A DNA stretch of 64,000 nucleotides from Brevibacillus brevis. GTDB lineage: Bacteria > Bacillota > Bacilli > Brevibacillales > Brevibacillaceae. A program made the position numbers and the translations under genes. The notes under the pieces are model-generated. The model had not been told where the DNA came from. It saw only the letters and a program-made list of their open reading frames with translations, and did no database searches. Numbering within the stretch: position 1 is the stretch's first letter; each line of letters opens with the position of its first letter. The stretch covers positions 5,424,501 to 5,488,500 of the forward strand of contig NZ_LR134338.1 of the NCBI RefSeq assembly GCF_900637055.1. Reading direction: 5' to 3'. This document shows, one piece after another, positions 26,057 through 35,102 of the stretch.

Positions 26057-26698
26057 ATGAAAAAGTTGTACAGCCTATTTCTTGCCATTTGTTTAATGGT
26101 AGTTTTCAGTGTCCCTTTTGCTTCTGCGGCAGAAGTCAATGAGAAAGCCACACCTATACACAATGAAAGAGTTATCAGTATCTTAAAGAAAAACAATATT
26201 GACTTTAAAATTGCAGATGGTAATTTAAAGTTAGTCGAAACATCACCTGAATCTATAGCTAAGGTCAATAAATTGCTTGTCTCAGAGTTCAAACCCAGCC
26301 TTAAAGCTGCTGTTTCTTATCCAACTCCCTATGTGCATATGAAATTGCATGACATTAAAACCTCACAGAAATTCATCGCAGCAACAAAAACAGCTTTGGC
26401 AGCAGCAGTTATTGAATGGGCAAAAAATAAAGGAGTACCAGATCCACGTAAAATTGGTGTAGCCGCTGCTGGTGGATTCGCTGCCTATTATTTCATAAAC
26501 ACTGATAAAGAAGACTTGTATTTTTATATTAAATACTCCTACAGAGAATTGTCGGCAGGTAAATTTGATATGAACGGGAACTTTATTGGAGACTATGAAA
26601 TCAAAAAAGAAATAAGAGTTACAAAAAACTCAAATTATACTGGTGGTAATCTTGAAGTAGATGTAAGAAAATCTTCTATATTAGACCCTTGGTTCTGA
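26057..26698 (+). CDS. secreted protein of unknown function, possible toxin precursor
   Basis: A 213-residue protein with a clear Sec signal peptide (KKLYSLF, hydrophobic core, SVPFASA before AEVNEKA). After a soluble helical section there is a central hydrophobic and Ala-rich part near residues 110-150 (TALAAAVIEWAKNKG and GVAAAGGFAAYYFI). A beta-rich tail follows. I do not recognise a family. The gene is more AT-rich than its surroundings. Eleven bases later comes a 56-residue membrane protein gene. A secreted precursor with an internal hydrophobic stretch next to a tiny membrane protein recalls toxin/immunity pairs such as SdpC/SdpI, but no homology is claimed. GGTGGAGG precedes the ATG. 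Confidence 0.7.
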   Translation: MKKLYSLFLAICLMVVFSVPFASAAEVNEKATPIHNERVISILKKNNIDFKIADGNLKLVETSPESIAKVNKLLVSEFKPSLKAAVSYPTPYVHMKLHDIKTSQKFIAATKTALAAAVIEWAKNKGVPDPRKIGVAAAGGFAAYYFINTDKEDLYFYIKYSYRELSAGKFDMNGNFIGDYEIKKEIRVTKNSNYTGGNLEVDVRKSSILDPWF

Positions 26699-26709
26699 GA
26701 TGAGGTGAG

Positions 26710-26880
26710 ATGATTAAAACTTTAGGATACTTTATTACCTTCATACTCAACTTGATAGTAGCTTACTTTATATACGATCAATCCAGCTATGTTAAACCTC
26801 TATTGCAATCTATTTTTATAGTTGCTTTGATCGTTATAATGGATTTAATTACGAAAAAAAAGAATGAAAAGCACAAATAA
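26710..26880 (+). CDS. small membrane protein, possible immunity partner
   Basis: A 56-residue product with two membrane helices: YFITFILNLIVAYFIY and LLQSIFIVALIVIMDLI. A charged lysine-rich tail (KKKNEKHK) follows. GAGGTGAG lies a few bases before the ATG. It follows the secreted protein gene by 11 bases and ends just before a strong terminator, so the two form one transcript. Confidence 0.65.
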   Translation: MIKTLGYFITFILNLIVAYFIYDQSSYVKPLLQSIFIVALIVIMDLITKKKNEKHK

Positions 26881-26889
26881 GAACCAACT

Positions 26890-26931
26890 AAACAGCCTTA
26901 GTCCATATTTCTATCGGACTAAGGCTGTTTT
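26890..26931 (+). terminator. rho-independent terminator
   Basis: AAACAGCCTTAGTCC and GGACTAAGGCTGTTTT form a 15-bp stem after the small membrane protein gene. Confidence 0.93.
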
Positions 26932-27111
26932 AAATATGTCCTCTTACTCATTGGAAGCGTTGGTTAAACTACGTCTTCCTCTCGGTGATACATACAGACA
27001 AATAGGGGACAAGATCTTGGTGACAATATGCATGCTACAATGTACCCGGATTCTCCTGAGTGGAGCGAAGGGTTCGGGACTTACACCCTAAAGCTATCGC
27101 CTGGGCGCACT

Positions 27112-27145
27112 AAAAAACGAGGGCATGGATCACTCCAGCCCTCGT
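27112..27145 (-). terminator. terminator of the nupC operon
   Basis: ACGAGGGC and GCCCTCGT pair. On the minus strand a run of T follows. It lies 20 bases after the nupC stop. The stretch from 26932 to 27111 holds no gene I can support. Confidence 0.85.
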
Positions 27146-27165
27146 ACTTATTTCTACTAATTCAT

Positions 27166-28380
27166 CTAAATGAGCATCCCCGCAATCGCTGCACTCAACA
27201 GATTCGCCAAGGTTGCCGCAACTACTGCGCGCAAGCCCATCTCCGCAAGGTCTGATCTTCTTGAAGGAGCAAAGCCGCCCAAGCCGCCAATAACCATAGC
27301 CAGCGCAGCCAGATTGGCAAAGCCGCAAAGGGCGAAGCTGATGATCACAACACTTTTTTGCGACAAATTCGCAATCTCAGGTGCAAAAGCCGTGTACGCG
27401 ACAAATTCGTTGAGGACAATCTTTTGCCCGATGAAAGAACCGGCTTTTAGCGCTTCCTCCCACGGAACCCCGATCATAAAAGCAATCGGCGCGAACAGGT
27501 AGCCTAAAATGTGCTCAAGCGTCAACGCTTGTACTCCCACTAACCCGCCAAGCCAGCCAATAATCGAGTTCAGCAAGAAAATCAACGAGATAAACGCGAG
27601 CAACAGCGCACCGACACCAGCAGCCACTTTTAGCCCGTCCGAAGCTCCGCGAGCAGCCGCATCAATAACGTTTCTAGACTCCGTATCTTTCATGACTTCC
27701 ACATGTTCCACTCTGTGTGGCTGTTCTGTTTCCGGCATCATAATTTTCGCAAGCAACAGACCACCTGGCGCTCCCATGAATGCTGCGGCCAGCAAATACT
27801 CAATGGGAACACCAAGCATCGCATACCCACCGATAACCGAACCCGAAACGCACGCCAGTCCGCCTGTCATGACAGCAAACAGCTCGGACTTGGTCATTTT
27901 CTCAATATAAGGCTTTACGACAAGTGGCGCCTCAATCGGACCCAAGAAAATATTTGCAGAGGCTGACATGGATTCCGTTTCGCTCGTTTTGAGCACCCGA
28001 GACAAAAATCCACCAATAATTTTCGTCGCCCACTGCATGATTCCGAGATAATACAGGACCGAAATCAAGGAAGAGAAGAAAATAATGATCGGCAATACTT
28101 GCAGGGCAAACGTAAAGCCTGCATTTTGTGCACCCAGTATCCCGCCAAACAAGAACTGAATTCCGGCATTCGTCGAATCGATGATGCTTTGAACGATCGA
28201 CGCCAAGTACTCCAGAAGCTTTTTCCCAAAATCCCATTTCAGTACGACTAAAGCAAAAATAAACTGAATCGCAAACGCACCAATGACCGTCCTCGGATGA
28301 ATCGCTCTGCGATTTTTCGAAAACGCAATGGCTATGATTAAAATTCCCAGGATGCCGAGAACTCCCCAAATGTATTGCAT
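27166..28380 (-). CDS. nupC: NupC-type concentrative nucleoside transporter
   Basis: A 404-residue inner-membrane protein of the CNT family. About ten helices are seen. Family marks include [10 protein letters not shown] near residue 72, the helix [20 protein letters not shown], and [16 protein letters not shown] followed by [12 protein letters not shown], which forms the nucleoside and sodium or proton binding core. It imports nucleosides. ATG at 28380 is chosen because AAAGGA is 7 bases upstream; an ATG 6 bases earlier is too close. It follows a nucleoside hydrolase gene by 57 bases, which makes an uptake-and-cleavage operon. Confidence 0.93.
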   Translation of the reverse strand: MQYIWGVLGILGILIIAIAFSKNRRAIHPRTVIGAFAIQFIFALVVLKWDFGKKLLEYLASIVQSIIDSTNAGIQFLFGGILGAQNAGFTFALQVLPIIIFFSSLISVLYYLGIMQWATKIIGGFLSRVLKTSETESMSASANIFLGPIEAPLVVKPYIEKMTKSELFAVMTGGLACVSGSVIGGYAMLGVPIEYLLAAAFMGAPGGLLLAKIMMPETEQPHRVEHVEVMKDTESRNVIDAAARGASDGLKVAAGVGALLLAFISLIFLLNSIIGWLGGLVGVQALTLEHILGYLFAPIAFMIGVPWEEALKAGSFIGQKIVLNEFVAYTAFAPEIANLSQKSVVIISFALCGFANLAALAMVIGGLGGFAPSRRSDLAEMGLRAVVAATLANLLSAAIAGMLI

Positions 28381-28437
28381 GAACATATCCTTTCTGTATC
28401 GCCAGCTGTGTCGATATCTAAGATGACTTGCTTTGTT

Positions 28438-29379
28438 CTAGATCGCTTTTTTCGCTAATTCTGTCATGTAATCAAAGAATGCATCACGATCTACGTCATA
28501 AACCACATGTACCGGGCGTCCGTCAGCCGTCTCAACGGTTCGGCCTTGGCTTGCCCCTTCTGTAATGACGATGCTGTTAACCGTTTGCACCTTTACAAGA
28601 TCACTATTGCCAACAAATGCTGTGGTTAATACATCCCACAGGTAGTAAGTCGAGTTGGTCGAGAAGTGTACGAGCGGCGGCACCATTGCATAGCATTGAC
28701 CCAAGAAATCGACACCGATATGCTTGCGCTCTTTTGCCCAGCGCTCACGAACATCCAGTGTCAGTGGGACCTGGTTCGTGCTCTCCAGTGCGACCAAATC
28801 AATCTCCATTCCGCTTTCCCATACGCGAGCAGCCGCATCCGGGTCCCAGAATACATTCCACTCTGCGGTTCCATCGTGCTCAGGCTCATGCACGTTTCCT
28901 TCTTCGCGGAATGTTCCGCCCATCCACACTAGGCGCTCTACTTTTTCTTCGATGGTCGGATCGATATCCAATGCACGCGCAAGGTCAGTCAAAGGACCGG
29001 TAAACAGCAAGGTTGTTTTTCCTTCCGTTGCACGCAGCGTTTCAATCATGTGAAGATGAGCAGGTTTGTCTGCTACTGGCGTAATCACTTCTCCTGCTTC
29101 ATTGAGCAAGGGCAGTGCGTCTACATAAAATGCATGCATGCGCCAGTCCTTTGGAAAAGGATTTTTCCCGCGGGAATTGGACTCTGCTACATCCAAACCG
29201 CCGTTACCGAAACGATCAATGATTTTCCGGCTGGCAAACATCGCTGGTTCCAAGTAGCAATCCGCTGGAATGACGGATACCCCCGTCAGATTCACATTGT
29301 CCATTTGGAGCAGCAAGAATAAAGAAATTAAATCATCAACGCCGCCATCATGGTTAAAGTAAATGTTTTTCTTCATCAT
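28438..29379 (-). CDS. inosine/uridine-preferring nucleoside hydrolase
   Basis: A 313-residue IU-NH family enzyme. The N-terminal calcium and ribose site reads NHDGGVDDLISL, close to the usual DxDxGxDD. TLLFTGPLTDLARAL, VWMGGTF and AEWNVFWDPDAAARV are standard blocks of the family. It cleaves the N-glycosidic bond of a nucleoside to ribose and a base. An asparagine replaces the first aspartate of the usual motif, worth noting since that residue is normally a ligand or base. ATG at 29379 follows GGAG by 7 bases. It shares an operon with nupC. Confidence 0.92.
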   Translation of the reverse strand: MMKKNIYFNHDGGVDDLISLFLLLQMDNVNLTGVSVIPADCYLEPAMFASRKIIDRFGNGGLDVAESNSRGKNPFPKDWRMHAFYVDALPLLNEAGEVITPVADKPAHLHMIETLRATEGKTTLLFTGPLTDLARALDIDPTIEEKVERLVWMGGTFREEGNVHEPEHDGTAEWNVFWDPDAAARVWESGMEIDLVALESTNQVPLTLDVRERWAKERKHIGVDFLGQCYAMVPPLVHFSTNSTYYLWDVLTTAFVGNSDLVKVQTVNSIVITEGASQGRTVETADGRPVHVVYDVDRDAFFDYMTELAKKAI

Positions 29380-29403
29380 TATTATCTCCAATCTCATACA
29401 TGA

Positions 29404-29422
29404 ACTTGTAAGAAGTACAAGT
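29404..29422. promoter_or_regulatory. inverted repeat in the leader of the nucleoside operon
   Basis: ACTTGTA and TACAAGT form a perfect 7-bp inverted repeat with a 5-base centre, about 25 bases before the nucleoside hydrolase start. It is a likely regulator binding site; the regulator is unknown. No purine riboswitch core was seen. Confidence 0.5.
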
Positions 29423-29564
29423 AAACCACTATTATTTGGAACCCTTCAAAAAATAATACTAAAGTTTCACTAAAAAATATACAATCATTATGAACAAGCT
29501 GTGGACGATAAAGAGACTATCCTCCAGTAGAAAAATCTACTTTCGTGACAGCCTCTATGCCCCT

Positions 29565-30731
29565 TTATTTGTTTAACAGATGGAAAACTTGCTCTACGTC
29601 TTTGTCACCTCGTCCTGAAAGATTAACAATCAGGATCTGCTCCGGTGAAAGAGTGGGAGCCAACTGCAAGGCATACGCAATGGCATGTGCGCTTTCCAAG
29701 GCAGGAATGATTCCTTCTGTTCTCGATAATTCTTGATAAGCAGCCAACACTTCTTCATTCGTCACCGTGTAGTATTCCGCTCGTCCACTTACTTTTAGCT
29801 GGCTGTGCTCTGGACCAATACCAGGATAGTCCAACCCCGCAGCAATCGAATACGTTTTTTGCGGTTCCCCATTTTCATCCAGCAATACGAGGCATTTAAA
29901 ACCATGGATGACGGCTGGAACTCCTTTGGTCAAGGTAGGTGCCTGATCAGGCTCAACACCAATCAGACGTACGGATGGTTCCTCTATATAATGGGCAAAA
30001 GCCCCAATCGCGTTACTGCCGCCGCCAACAGCAGCGATGACCGCATCCGGCAAACGCCCTTCTTTCTCCAAGATTTGTCGCTTGGATTCTTCACTGATAA
30101 TCGATTGGAAATACTTTACCATCGTAGGGAAAGGATGCGGCCCAACCGCAGATCCCAATAGATAGAACGTGTTTTGATAGTTTTGAACCAAATCATTCAG
30201 CGCTTCATCAACCGCATCCTTCAATCTTCCTTGTCCTTTGGACACCGCTACCACTTTTGCGCCTAAAAGCTCCATTCGAAACACATTCAGGGCTTGCCTT
30301 TTCGTATCCTCCGCTCCCATATAGATCACGCATTCCATGCCAAACATCGCGCAAACAGTCGCGGTAGCAACTCCATGCTGTCCTGCACCCGTCTCGGCAA
30401 TTATACGATGTGCACCCATTCGCTTTGCCAGAAGGATTTGACCGATGACATTATTGATCTTGTGGGCACCGGTATGGTTTAAGTCTTCCCGCTTTAGATA
30501 AATTTTGGCACCGCCGAGTTTTTCCGTTAAATGACGAGCAAACGTCAACGGATTTTCCCGACCTATATATTCTTTCAGATAATACTTGTACTCTTCGATG
30601 AATTCCTCATCATCTTTATATCTTTCGAATTGTTCAGCCAAATAGTCCAACACTTCCTGCAATTGTGGAGGGACAAAGCTTCCTCCGAACTCCCCGAAAT
30701 ATCCCTTTTTAGTCTGTTCTGTCAACGACAT
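29565..30731 (-). CDS. trpB: tryptophan synthase beta chain, stand-alone copy
   Basis: A 388-residue TrpB. The pyridoxal-phosphate lysine lies in HTGAHKINN near residue 85. The phosphate loop is [11 protein letters not shown], the substrate loop is [10 protein letters not shown], and the C-terminal SGRGDKD is intact. It joins indole with serine to give tryptophan. The alpha subunit and other trp genes are not adjacent. This copy is therefore an orphan and may work on free indole or with a trpA elsewhere. ATG at 30731 has GGAG 8 bases upstream; an ATG six bases before it is too near that site. A divergent esterase gene lies upstream. Confidence 0.95.
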   Translation of the reverse strand: MSLTEQTKKGYFGEFGGSFVPPQLQEVLDYLAEQFERYKDDEEFIEEYKYYLKEYIGRENPLTFARHLTEKLGGAKIYLKREDLNHTGAHKINNVIGQILLAKRMGAHRIIAETGAGQHGVATATVCAMFGMECVIYMGAEDTKRQALNVFRMELLGAKVVAVSKGQGRLKDAVDEALNDLVQNYQNTFYLLGSAVGPHPFPTMVKYFQSIISEESKRQILEKEGRLPDAVIAAVGGGSNAIGAFAHYIEEPSVRLIGVEPDQAPTLTKGVPAVIHGFKCLVLLDENGEPQKTYSIAAGLDYPGIGPEHSQLKVSGRAEYYTVTNEEVLAAYQELSRTEGIIPALESAHAIAYALQLAPTLSPEQILIVNLSGRGDKDVEQVFHLLNK

Positions 30732-30948
30732 GCTCATCTCTCCTCAGCTATAGCTAGTCCTCAATCCTTCCTTGCATTTTATAAGATCAAAAGAGAGTGT
30801 GTCAATTTAGTTTTATGATTATTCAGAATTCGTTAGTTTGTTGGTAAGTTTTACAAAACCATCATTTTAGCTTCATATTTCCCCAATATAGATCGGGTAG
30901 TCTAACAAAAGCAGTTCACTACGTCGTTTTTTCATTCGGAGGGGTATG

Positions 30949-32271
30949 ATGAAGGTTCGCTTTCAAAAGAAAGGCTTTCTGATCGCAACAATTGCGGCTC
31001 TAACATTGATCGGTACACAAGGAGCAGGTGCAGCACAAAATGTAACGGGAGCACCCGTTGTAACCGAAATTCATGAGTGGAAAAATCCTCCTGCGCTCGC
31101 TGAAGGTATTAAAGAAGGCGGCTTCTCTGGTCTGGTGCATCTTCCTAACGACCCTCCTTCTATCTTTTATACATTGGCTGACCGTGGACCCAATGGGCAA
31201 TACGGCAAGGACGAGCTACGTACGTTCCCTGACCAAAACTACACACCACGCTTGTACAAAATCAAAGTGGAGAATGGAAACATTCACGTTTTGGAAACCA
31301 TCAAACTGCGTTTGCCACAGGGCAAGATCAACGCTTTTACGAAAACGAACGATATCAGCGGATTGCCGAATCTCGCTGGCCCTGATGAAGTTCCCTACGA
31401 TGTAACGGGAACAAAAAAGATTAGTTACGATCCAGACGGTTTGGATTTGGAAGGCATCGCTTACAATCCAGTCGACGATACTTTTTGGTTGTCCGACGAA
31501 TACCGCCCATCCATCATCCAAGTAAAACGTGACGGCACAATCCTGGGCCGCTATGTGCCAAAGGGCACCAAAGAAGCCTTGGTTGCCGCGGGCGCAAAGA
31601 TGGAGATTTTTGATACTTTGCCAGCCGTCTATTCCAAACGCATTGCAAACCGTGGCTTTGAAGGTATCACCGTCTCGCCAGACGGCAAGTTCTTGTACAC
31701 TTCCATTCAAAGTCCGATGGCACTCCCTGATAAAAAGACAGGCGAATCTTCCCGTAATTTGCGCATTTTAAAGATGGATCTCGCCACCAAAAAAGTCGTA
31801 GGCGAGTACATGTACATCGCAGAGAACGCAAAAGATTTCGTGAAAGTGAAACAGAAAGACGTCGTTATCAGTGACTTGGCCGCACTCAGCCAGGATGTTT
31901 TACTGATTGACGAGCGAGACAAAAATGCCGGGGCAGACGTACAGCTTAAGCGTATTTACAAAGCAGATTTTTCGAAAGCAACCAATTTACTCGGTACGTC
32001 AACAAGTGAGCATGACTTCGAAAAACTCACCGTTGCCCAAGTGAAAGAGCAAGGAATCGTGCCTGTTTCCAAGGAATTGCTGGTGGATGTAGCCAAGCTG
32101 AATTATCCGCATGAAAAGCTGGAAGGCTTGGCGATTGTGGATAAAAACACGATTGCCATTGTGAATGACAATGATTTCGGCGTAGATGGCTATGACGAGA
32201 AGGGTAAGATTAAAATCAACAGCAATCCAACGCAGATGTATGTGATTAAAGTAGGTAAGGATTTGAAATAA
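30949..32271 (+). CDS. secreted esterase-like/phytase-like protein
   Basis: A 440-residue exported protein with signal peptide RFQKKGFLIATIAALTLIG and cleavage near GAGAAQN. The mature part matches the esterase-like activity of phytase family (PF13449): GGFSGLVHLPNDPPSIFYTL, LADRGPNGQ, DPDGLDLEGIAY, FWLSDEYRPSI, EGITVSPDGKFLYTSIQSP and KLEGLAIVDKNTIAIVNDND. These are beta-propeller blades with acidic loops. The family hydrolyses phosphate or ester bonds outside the cell; the substrate is not fixed. ATG at 30949 sits after GGAGGGG. A terminator follows. Confidence 0.9.
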   Translation: MKVRFQKKGFLIATIAALTLIGTQGAGAAQNVTGAPVVTEIHEWKNPPALAEGIKEGGFSGLVHLPNDPPSIFYTLADRGPNGQYGKDELRTFPDQNYTPRLYKIKVENGNIHVLETIKLRLPQGKINAFTKTNDISGLPNLAGPDEVPYDVTGTKKISYDPDGLDLEGIAYNPVDDTFWLSDEYRPSIIQVKRDGTILGRYVPKGTKEALVAAGAKMEIFDTLPAVYSKRIANRGFEGITVSPDGKFLYTSIQSPMALPDKKTGESSRNLRILKMDLATKKVVGEYMYIAENAKDFVKVKQKDVVISDLAALSQDVLLIDERDKNAGADVQLKRIYKADFSKATNLLGTSTSEHDFEKLTVAQVKEQGIVPVSKELLVDVAKLNYPHEKLEGLAIVDKNTIAIVNDNDFGVDGYDEKGKIKINSNPTQMYVIKVGKDLK

Positions 32272-32281
32272 GAAGGAAAAG

Positions 32282-32325
32282 AAGAAGTCCTGCGCTTCAA
32301 AAAAGTGGTGGGACTTCTTTTTTTC
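32282..32325 (+). terminator. rho-independent terminator
   Basis: AAGAAGTCC and GGACTTCTT form a stem followed by a long T-run after the phytase-like gene. Confidence 0.88.
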
Positions 32326-32424
32326 CTTCATTGTTGAAATAGAAATATCCACGTGAATGTAAGAAATGTTATTAAACCACTTTTAGTTGGAACTTCAAAT
32401 ACAGTCGGTGTAAATAGTATAAGG

Positions 32425-32461
32425 AAAAGCCTCGCGGTTGATTTATGTCCGCGAGGCTTTT
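32425..32461. terminator. strong hairpin terminator
   Basis: AAAAGCCTCGCGG and CCGCGAGGCTTTT form a 13-bp perfect stem. It ends the SMI1-type gene on the minus strand and may also stop readthrough from the plus strand. Confidence 0.9.
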
Positions 32462-32483
32462 AACTAGTCATTCGTATTTTTAA

Positions 32484-32984
32484 TTAATACAACTTCGATA
32501 AAAATTCAGTAAATGTTGAAGCGATTGGGGTGATGGCTTCTCTTTGCCATTCTTCTAGGGATTTTTCTTCTAGTTCTTGCTCGTCCAGGTCTCTTTCCGA
32601 AACCAAATATTCGTGGTCAGCAAAAACAACAATTGGTTCAGCATGCTTCCCATTGACATAATCAAAGCAGATAGAACCACCTCCTGCATCGTATCCGATA
32701 GGAATCACTCCATCAGGCAAAGAGTCCTTTGTTTGCTCATATGCTAGCAATATACGGTAACTCCCCACCTTTCTACTAAGGCTAAAGAATGAATTAAACA
32801 CTTTTCCTTCTACTCGTCCGTAATCAAATCGGCATGGAACTGGAGCTCCTGCATTATTCTCAAGCATACACTCTACGAAATCTTTCGGAAAGCGTACTCC
32901 TATTGCAAATTCAACTTCTTCGATATCTTGAATGTCTATTTTTTCTGTGCAGCATTCAAATGTTACCTGCTTTGGAATTGTCAT
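32484..32984 (-). CDS. SMI1/KNR4 (SUKH) family protein
   Basis: A 166-residue protein. The N-terminal segment DIEEVEFAIGVRFPKDFVECMLENNAG is the SMI1/KNR4 hallmark. Later segments PIGYDAGGGSICFDY and GKHAEPIVVFADHEY fit the same fold. Many SUKH proteins neutralise polymorphic toxins; others have no known role. No toxin gene lies next to it, so an immunity role is only a possibility. AGGGAG precedes the ATG. Confidence 0.85.
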   Translation of the reverse strand: MTIPKQVTFECCTEKIDIQDIEEVEFAIGVRFPKDFVECMLENNAGAPVPCRFDYGRVEGKVFNSFFSLSRKVGSYRILLAYEQTKDSLPDGVIPIGYDAGGGSICFDYVNGKHAEPIVVFADHEYLVSERDLDEQELEEKSLEEWQREAITPIASTFTEFLSKLY

Positions 32985-33062
32985 ACCATTGCTCCCTGTT
33001 AATAATTTCGATCCACTTTACTAATATCGGAAATTCTTACATTTCATTGAAACAAAAAAAAA

Positions 33063-33082
33063 GAAGGGGCATGATCCCCTTC
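33063..33082 (-). terminator. rho-independent terminator
   Basis: GAAGGGG and CCCCTTC pair around a 6-base loop. On the minus strand a run of about ten T follows, just after the HEAT-type gene. Confidence 0.88.
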
Positions 33083-33114
33083 CTTTGCCACTCATTCGAT
33101 TTCTTCTGCTCTTT

Positions 33115-33549
33115 CTATAACGACTCCCAGGTGTTTTCCAGCCACTGATCAAAATCAGCACCTTTTTCTCCCTCGTACGTATCATAGATATCGCTTCTCA
33201 TTTTTTGCAGTTTCTCTTTGAATTCCTCGAACGTATGACCTTTTGGCAAGCTTTTCTTAATTCTTACCAGGGCTTTCGTTGCTCCTTTGATCAAGTCGCC
33301 TTTTTTCTGAACAGGTAATCGAACACCTTCCCCAAATGCTTTCAGTTTTTGAAAAGCAGTCTCTTGCACTTTGTACACCGTATCGTTTTCCATCATTCGC
33401 GTCAGTAATTGAATCGTTTGCTCATGCTTCCACTGCCCTAATTCTTCAACAGCCTCTAAGCGCTCTCTCCAATTCGATGTTCGATTGGCTGCTTTCTTTA
33501 ATTCCTCAAAGTTTAGAGGAAGCTCGTTTTTGATTACAGGTTTATTCAA
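33115..33549 (-). CDS. HEAT-repeat-like small protein
   Basis: A 144-residue helical protein. The segment WRERLEAVEELGQWKHEQTIQLLTRMMENDTVYKVQETAFQKLKAFG resembles two HEAT-like repeats (shown here in part). The remainder is charged and helical. It should serve as a small scaffold or adaptor; no enzyme motif is present. The start is TTG with AAGGAG 10 bases upstream. No operon partner is evident. Confidence 0.72.
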   Translation of the reverse strand: MNKPVIKNELPLNFEELKKAANRTSNWRERLEAVEELGQWKHEQTIQLLTRMMENDTVYKVQETAFQKLKAFGEGVRLPVQKKGDLIKGATKALVRIKKSLPKGHTFEEFKEKLQKMRSDIYDTYEGEKGADFDQWLENTWESL

Positions 33550-33737
33550 TCAAATCTATCTCCTTCTGACTATCATCCTTCTATTATGACACTACGCCAC
33601 ACGAATAACACCACCTGCTCACATATAAATTTCTCGAACAACTAGGTCTGTTCCCGTCACCTCATGAATAAAATGAACGGTATTTCGCCAGTTCCCCTGT
33701 CGTCTATACATTGAGAGGAAAAAGGGAGGGTTGCCTA

Positions 33738-35051
33738 TTGTTAGCAGTCAGGAAGAAGAAAATATCCCTTTGGGTGATCAGCGTAATGATGCTCTCTGCC
33801 ATCCTGTTGCTCTTTGTGCCATCCGTAGAAGGGGCACAGGGCAAGGGATCTGAAGCATCCACAAACACAAATGTTTTAGCCGCAGCCAAAGTCGCACCAA
33901 AGGGCTTTTATGCAAAATGGGAGATGGATGTAGGTGGAACACGAGGATGCTCCACCTTGTGCTGGGAGTATTTTTACTTCATCAACGATAAGCAGGTGGC
34001 AACCACTTTCCCAGATGGCGGAATAGATGCACTCAATTGCAGTAAAGATAAATGTCTGACGTATCAAATCAAAGGGAACAAACTCACGCTCAGTAACGGA
34101 AAATCGTATACGTTCAAAGTCAAATCAGCAAACGAACTGGAGATCAATGGTGGAAAATTTATCAAATACGCCCCCTCTACTGGGTTGAAGCTTCAGGGTA
34201 AGTACGAGTCTTTCAGCTATTCCTCCAACGTTCTTGGTACTGGCTATGCAAGCTCAATCACCTATGTATTCAATAAAGACGGTACCTTTGTGGACAGCAG
34301 CCTCGTGGGCGTCATCACAGATGGTTCCAGTACAGGAGATAATTCGGGCACTTCTACTAGCGTCGGATCGGAGTCCCAAGCATCTGGAACCTACCAAATT
34401 ACAAACTATACCATCACTCTGACCTATAAGGATGGCAAAACGAAAAAGCTCCTATTTTTCCTCCCTGAACAGCCAAGTCCAAAAATGCTGCGCATCGGTG
34501 GTCGCGACTTTTTGCTCGCGGATGGAAACGCCTCTAAGCCTCAGCCCCCTGAACCGCCTTCTGCAGATTTTCTCACAACCAAAAAAGTAGCAAAAAAACA
34601 AGTACTCTTTACCTTCAAGCCAGACAAGAGCGATCAGTATGACAACATCAAAATTACCCTGCAAGGGTACCAGTGGGCAAAGCTGACGATTGAGCCAGCT
34701 TATGTCAATTCTTTTAAAGGATTCGGTGATAAGGGGATTGTCGCGCTAACGGCAAAATATCGTATCGATAATGGGTCAGCTCAAACGGTTAAAGTCAACA
34801 GCTTGCAAGTTGCGCTTGATTTGCCTGATTCCAAAGCCAGTGTAAAAGCCGCAATCGGATTGACCCCTACAGTCAAGGATGAGTTAAAAGCAGGTGAAAG
34901 CGTGGAGAGCATGCTGGTCATTTTGGTTCCAGCGGAGCATTTTGACAAGAACAAGGATTTCAAGCTGTGGTTTGGTCCATTGCTCAACCTGAAAGGCCAA
35001 GATGTGTTTCAAGAGGAATGGCCCAACTTCAACATTTGGAAGAAACTATAG
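33738..35051 (+). CDS. secreted protein of unknown function
   Basis: A 437-residue exported protein. A basic start (RKKK), a hydrophobic stretch (LWVISVMMLSAILLLFV) and a site near VEGAQ form a signal peptide. The mature part has two beta-rich sections. Residues about 50-260 contain four cysteines (GCSTLCWEYF, ALNCSKDKCL), probably two disulfides. The second part, from about 285, resembles a DUF4352-like immunoglobulin fold (KGIVALTAKYRIDNGSAQTVKV). A Ser/Thr/Gly-rich loop separates strands near residue 205. TTG at 33738 is chosen, with GGGAGG 8 bases upstream. Function unknown. Confidence 0.75.
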   Translation: MLAVRKKKISLWVISVMMLSAILLLFVPSVEGAQGKGSEASTNTNVLAAAKVAPKGFYAKWEMDVGGTRGCSTLCWEYFYFINDKQVATTFPDGGIDALNCSKDKCLTYQIKGNKLTLSNGKSYTFKVKSANELEINGGKFIKYAPSTGLKLQGKYESFSYSSNVLGTGYASSITYVFNKDGTFVDSSLVGVITDGSSTGDNSGTSTSVGSESQASGTYQITNYTITLTYKDGKTKKLLFFLPEQPSPKMLRIGGRDFLLADGNASKPQPPEPPSADFLTTKKVAKKQVLFTFKPDKSDQYDNIKITLQGYQWAKLTIEPAYVNSFKGFGDKGIVALTAKYRIDNGSAQTVKVNSLQVALDLPDSKASVKAAIGLTPTVKDELKAGESVESMLVILVPAEHFDKNKDFKLWFGPLLNLKGQDVFQEEWPNFNIWKKL

Positions 35052-35055
35052 TCAA

Positions 35056-35097
35056 AAAAGCTTCTTGCCGCTCATGATGATGAGGCAAGAAGCTTTT
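35056..35097. terminator. bidirectional terminator
   Basis: AAAAGCTTCTTGCC and GGCAAGAAGCTTTT form a 14-bp perfect stem between two convergent genes. Confidence 0.92.
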
Positions 35098-35102
35098 CAT
35101 TT

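Noticed and set aside
30732-30948. Possible Pho-box-like repeats before the phytase-like gene
   Set aside because: TTCATA-like words occur but without the regular spacing of a PhoP site.
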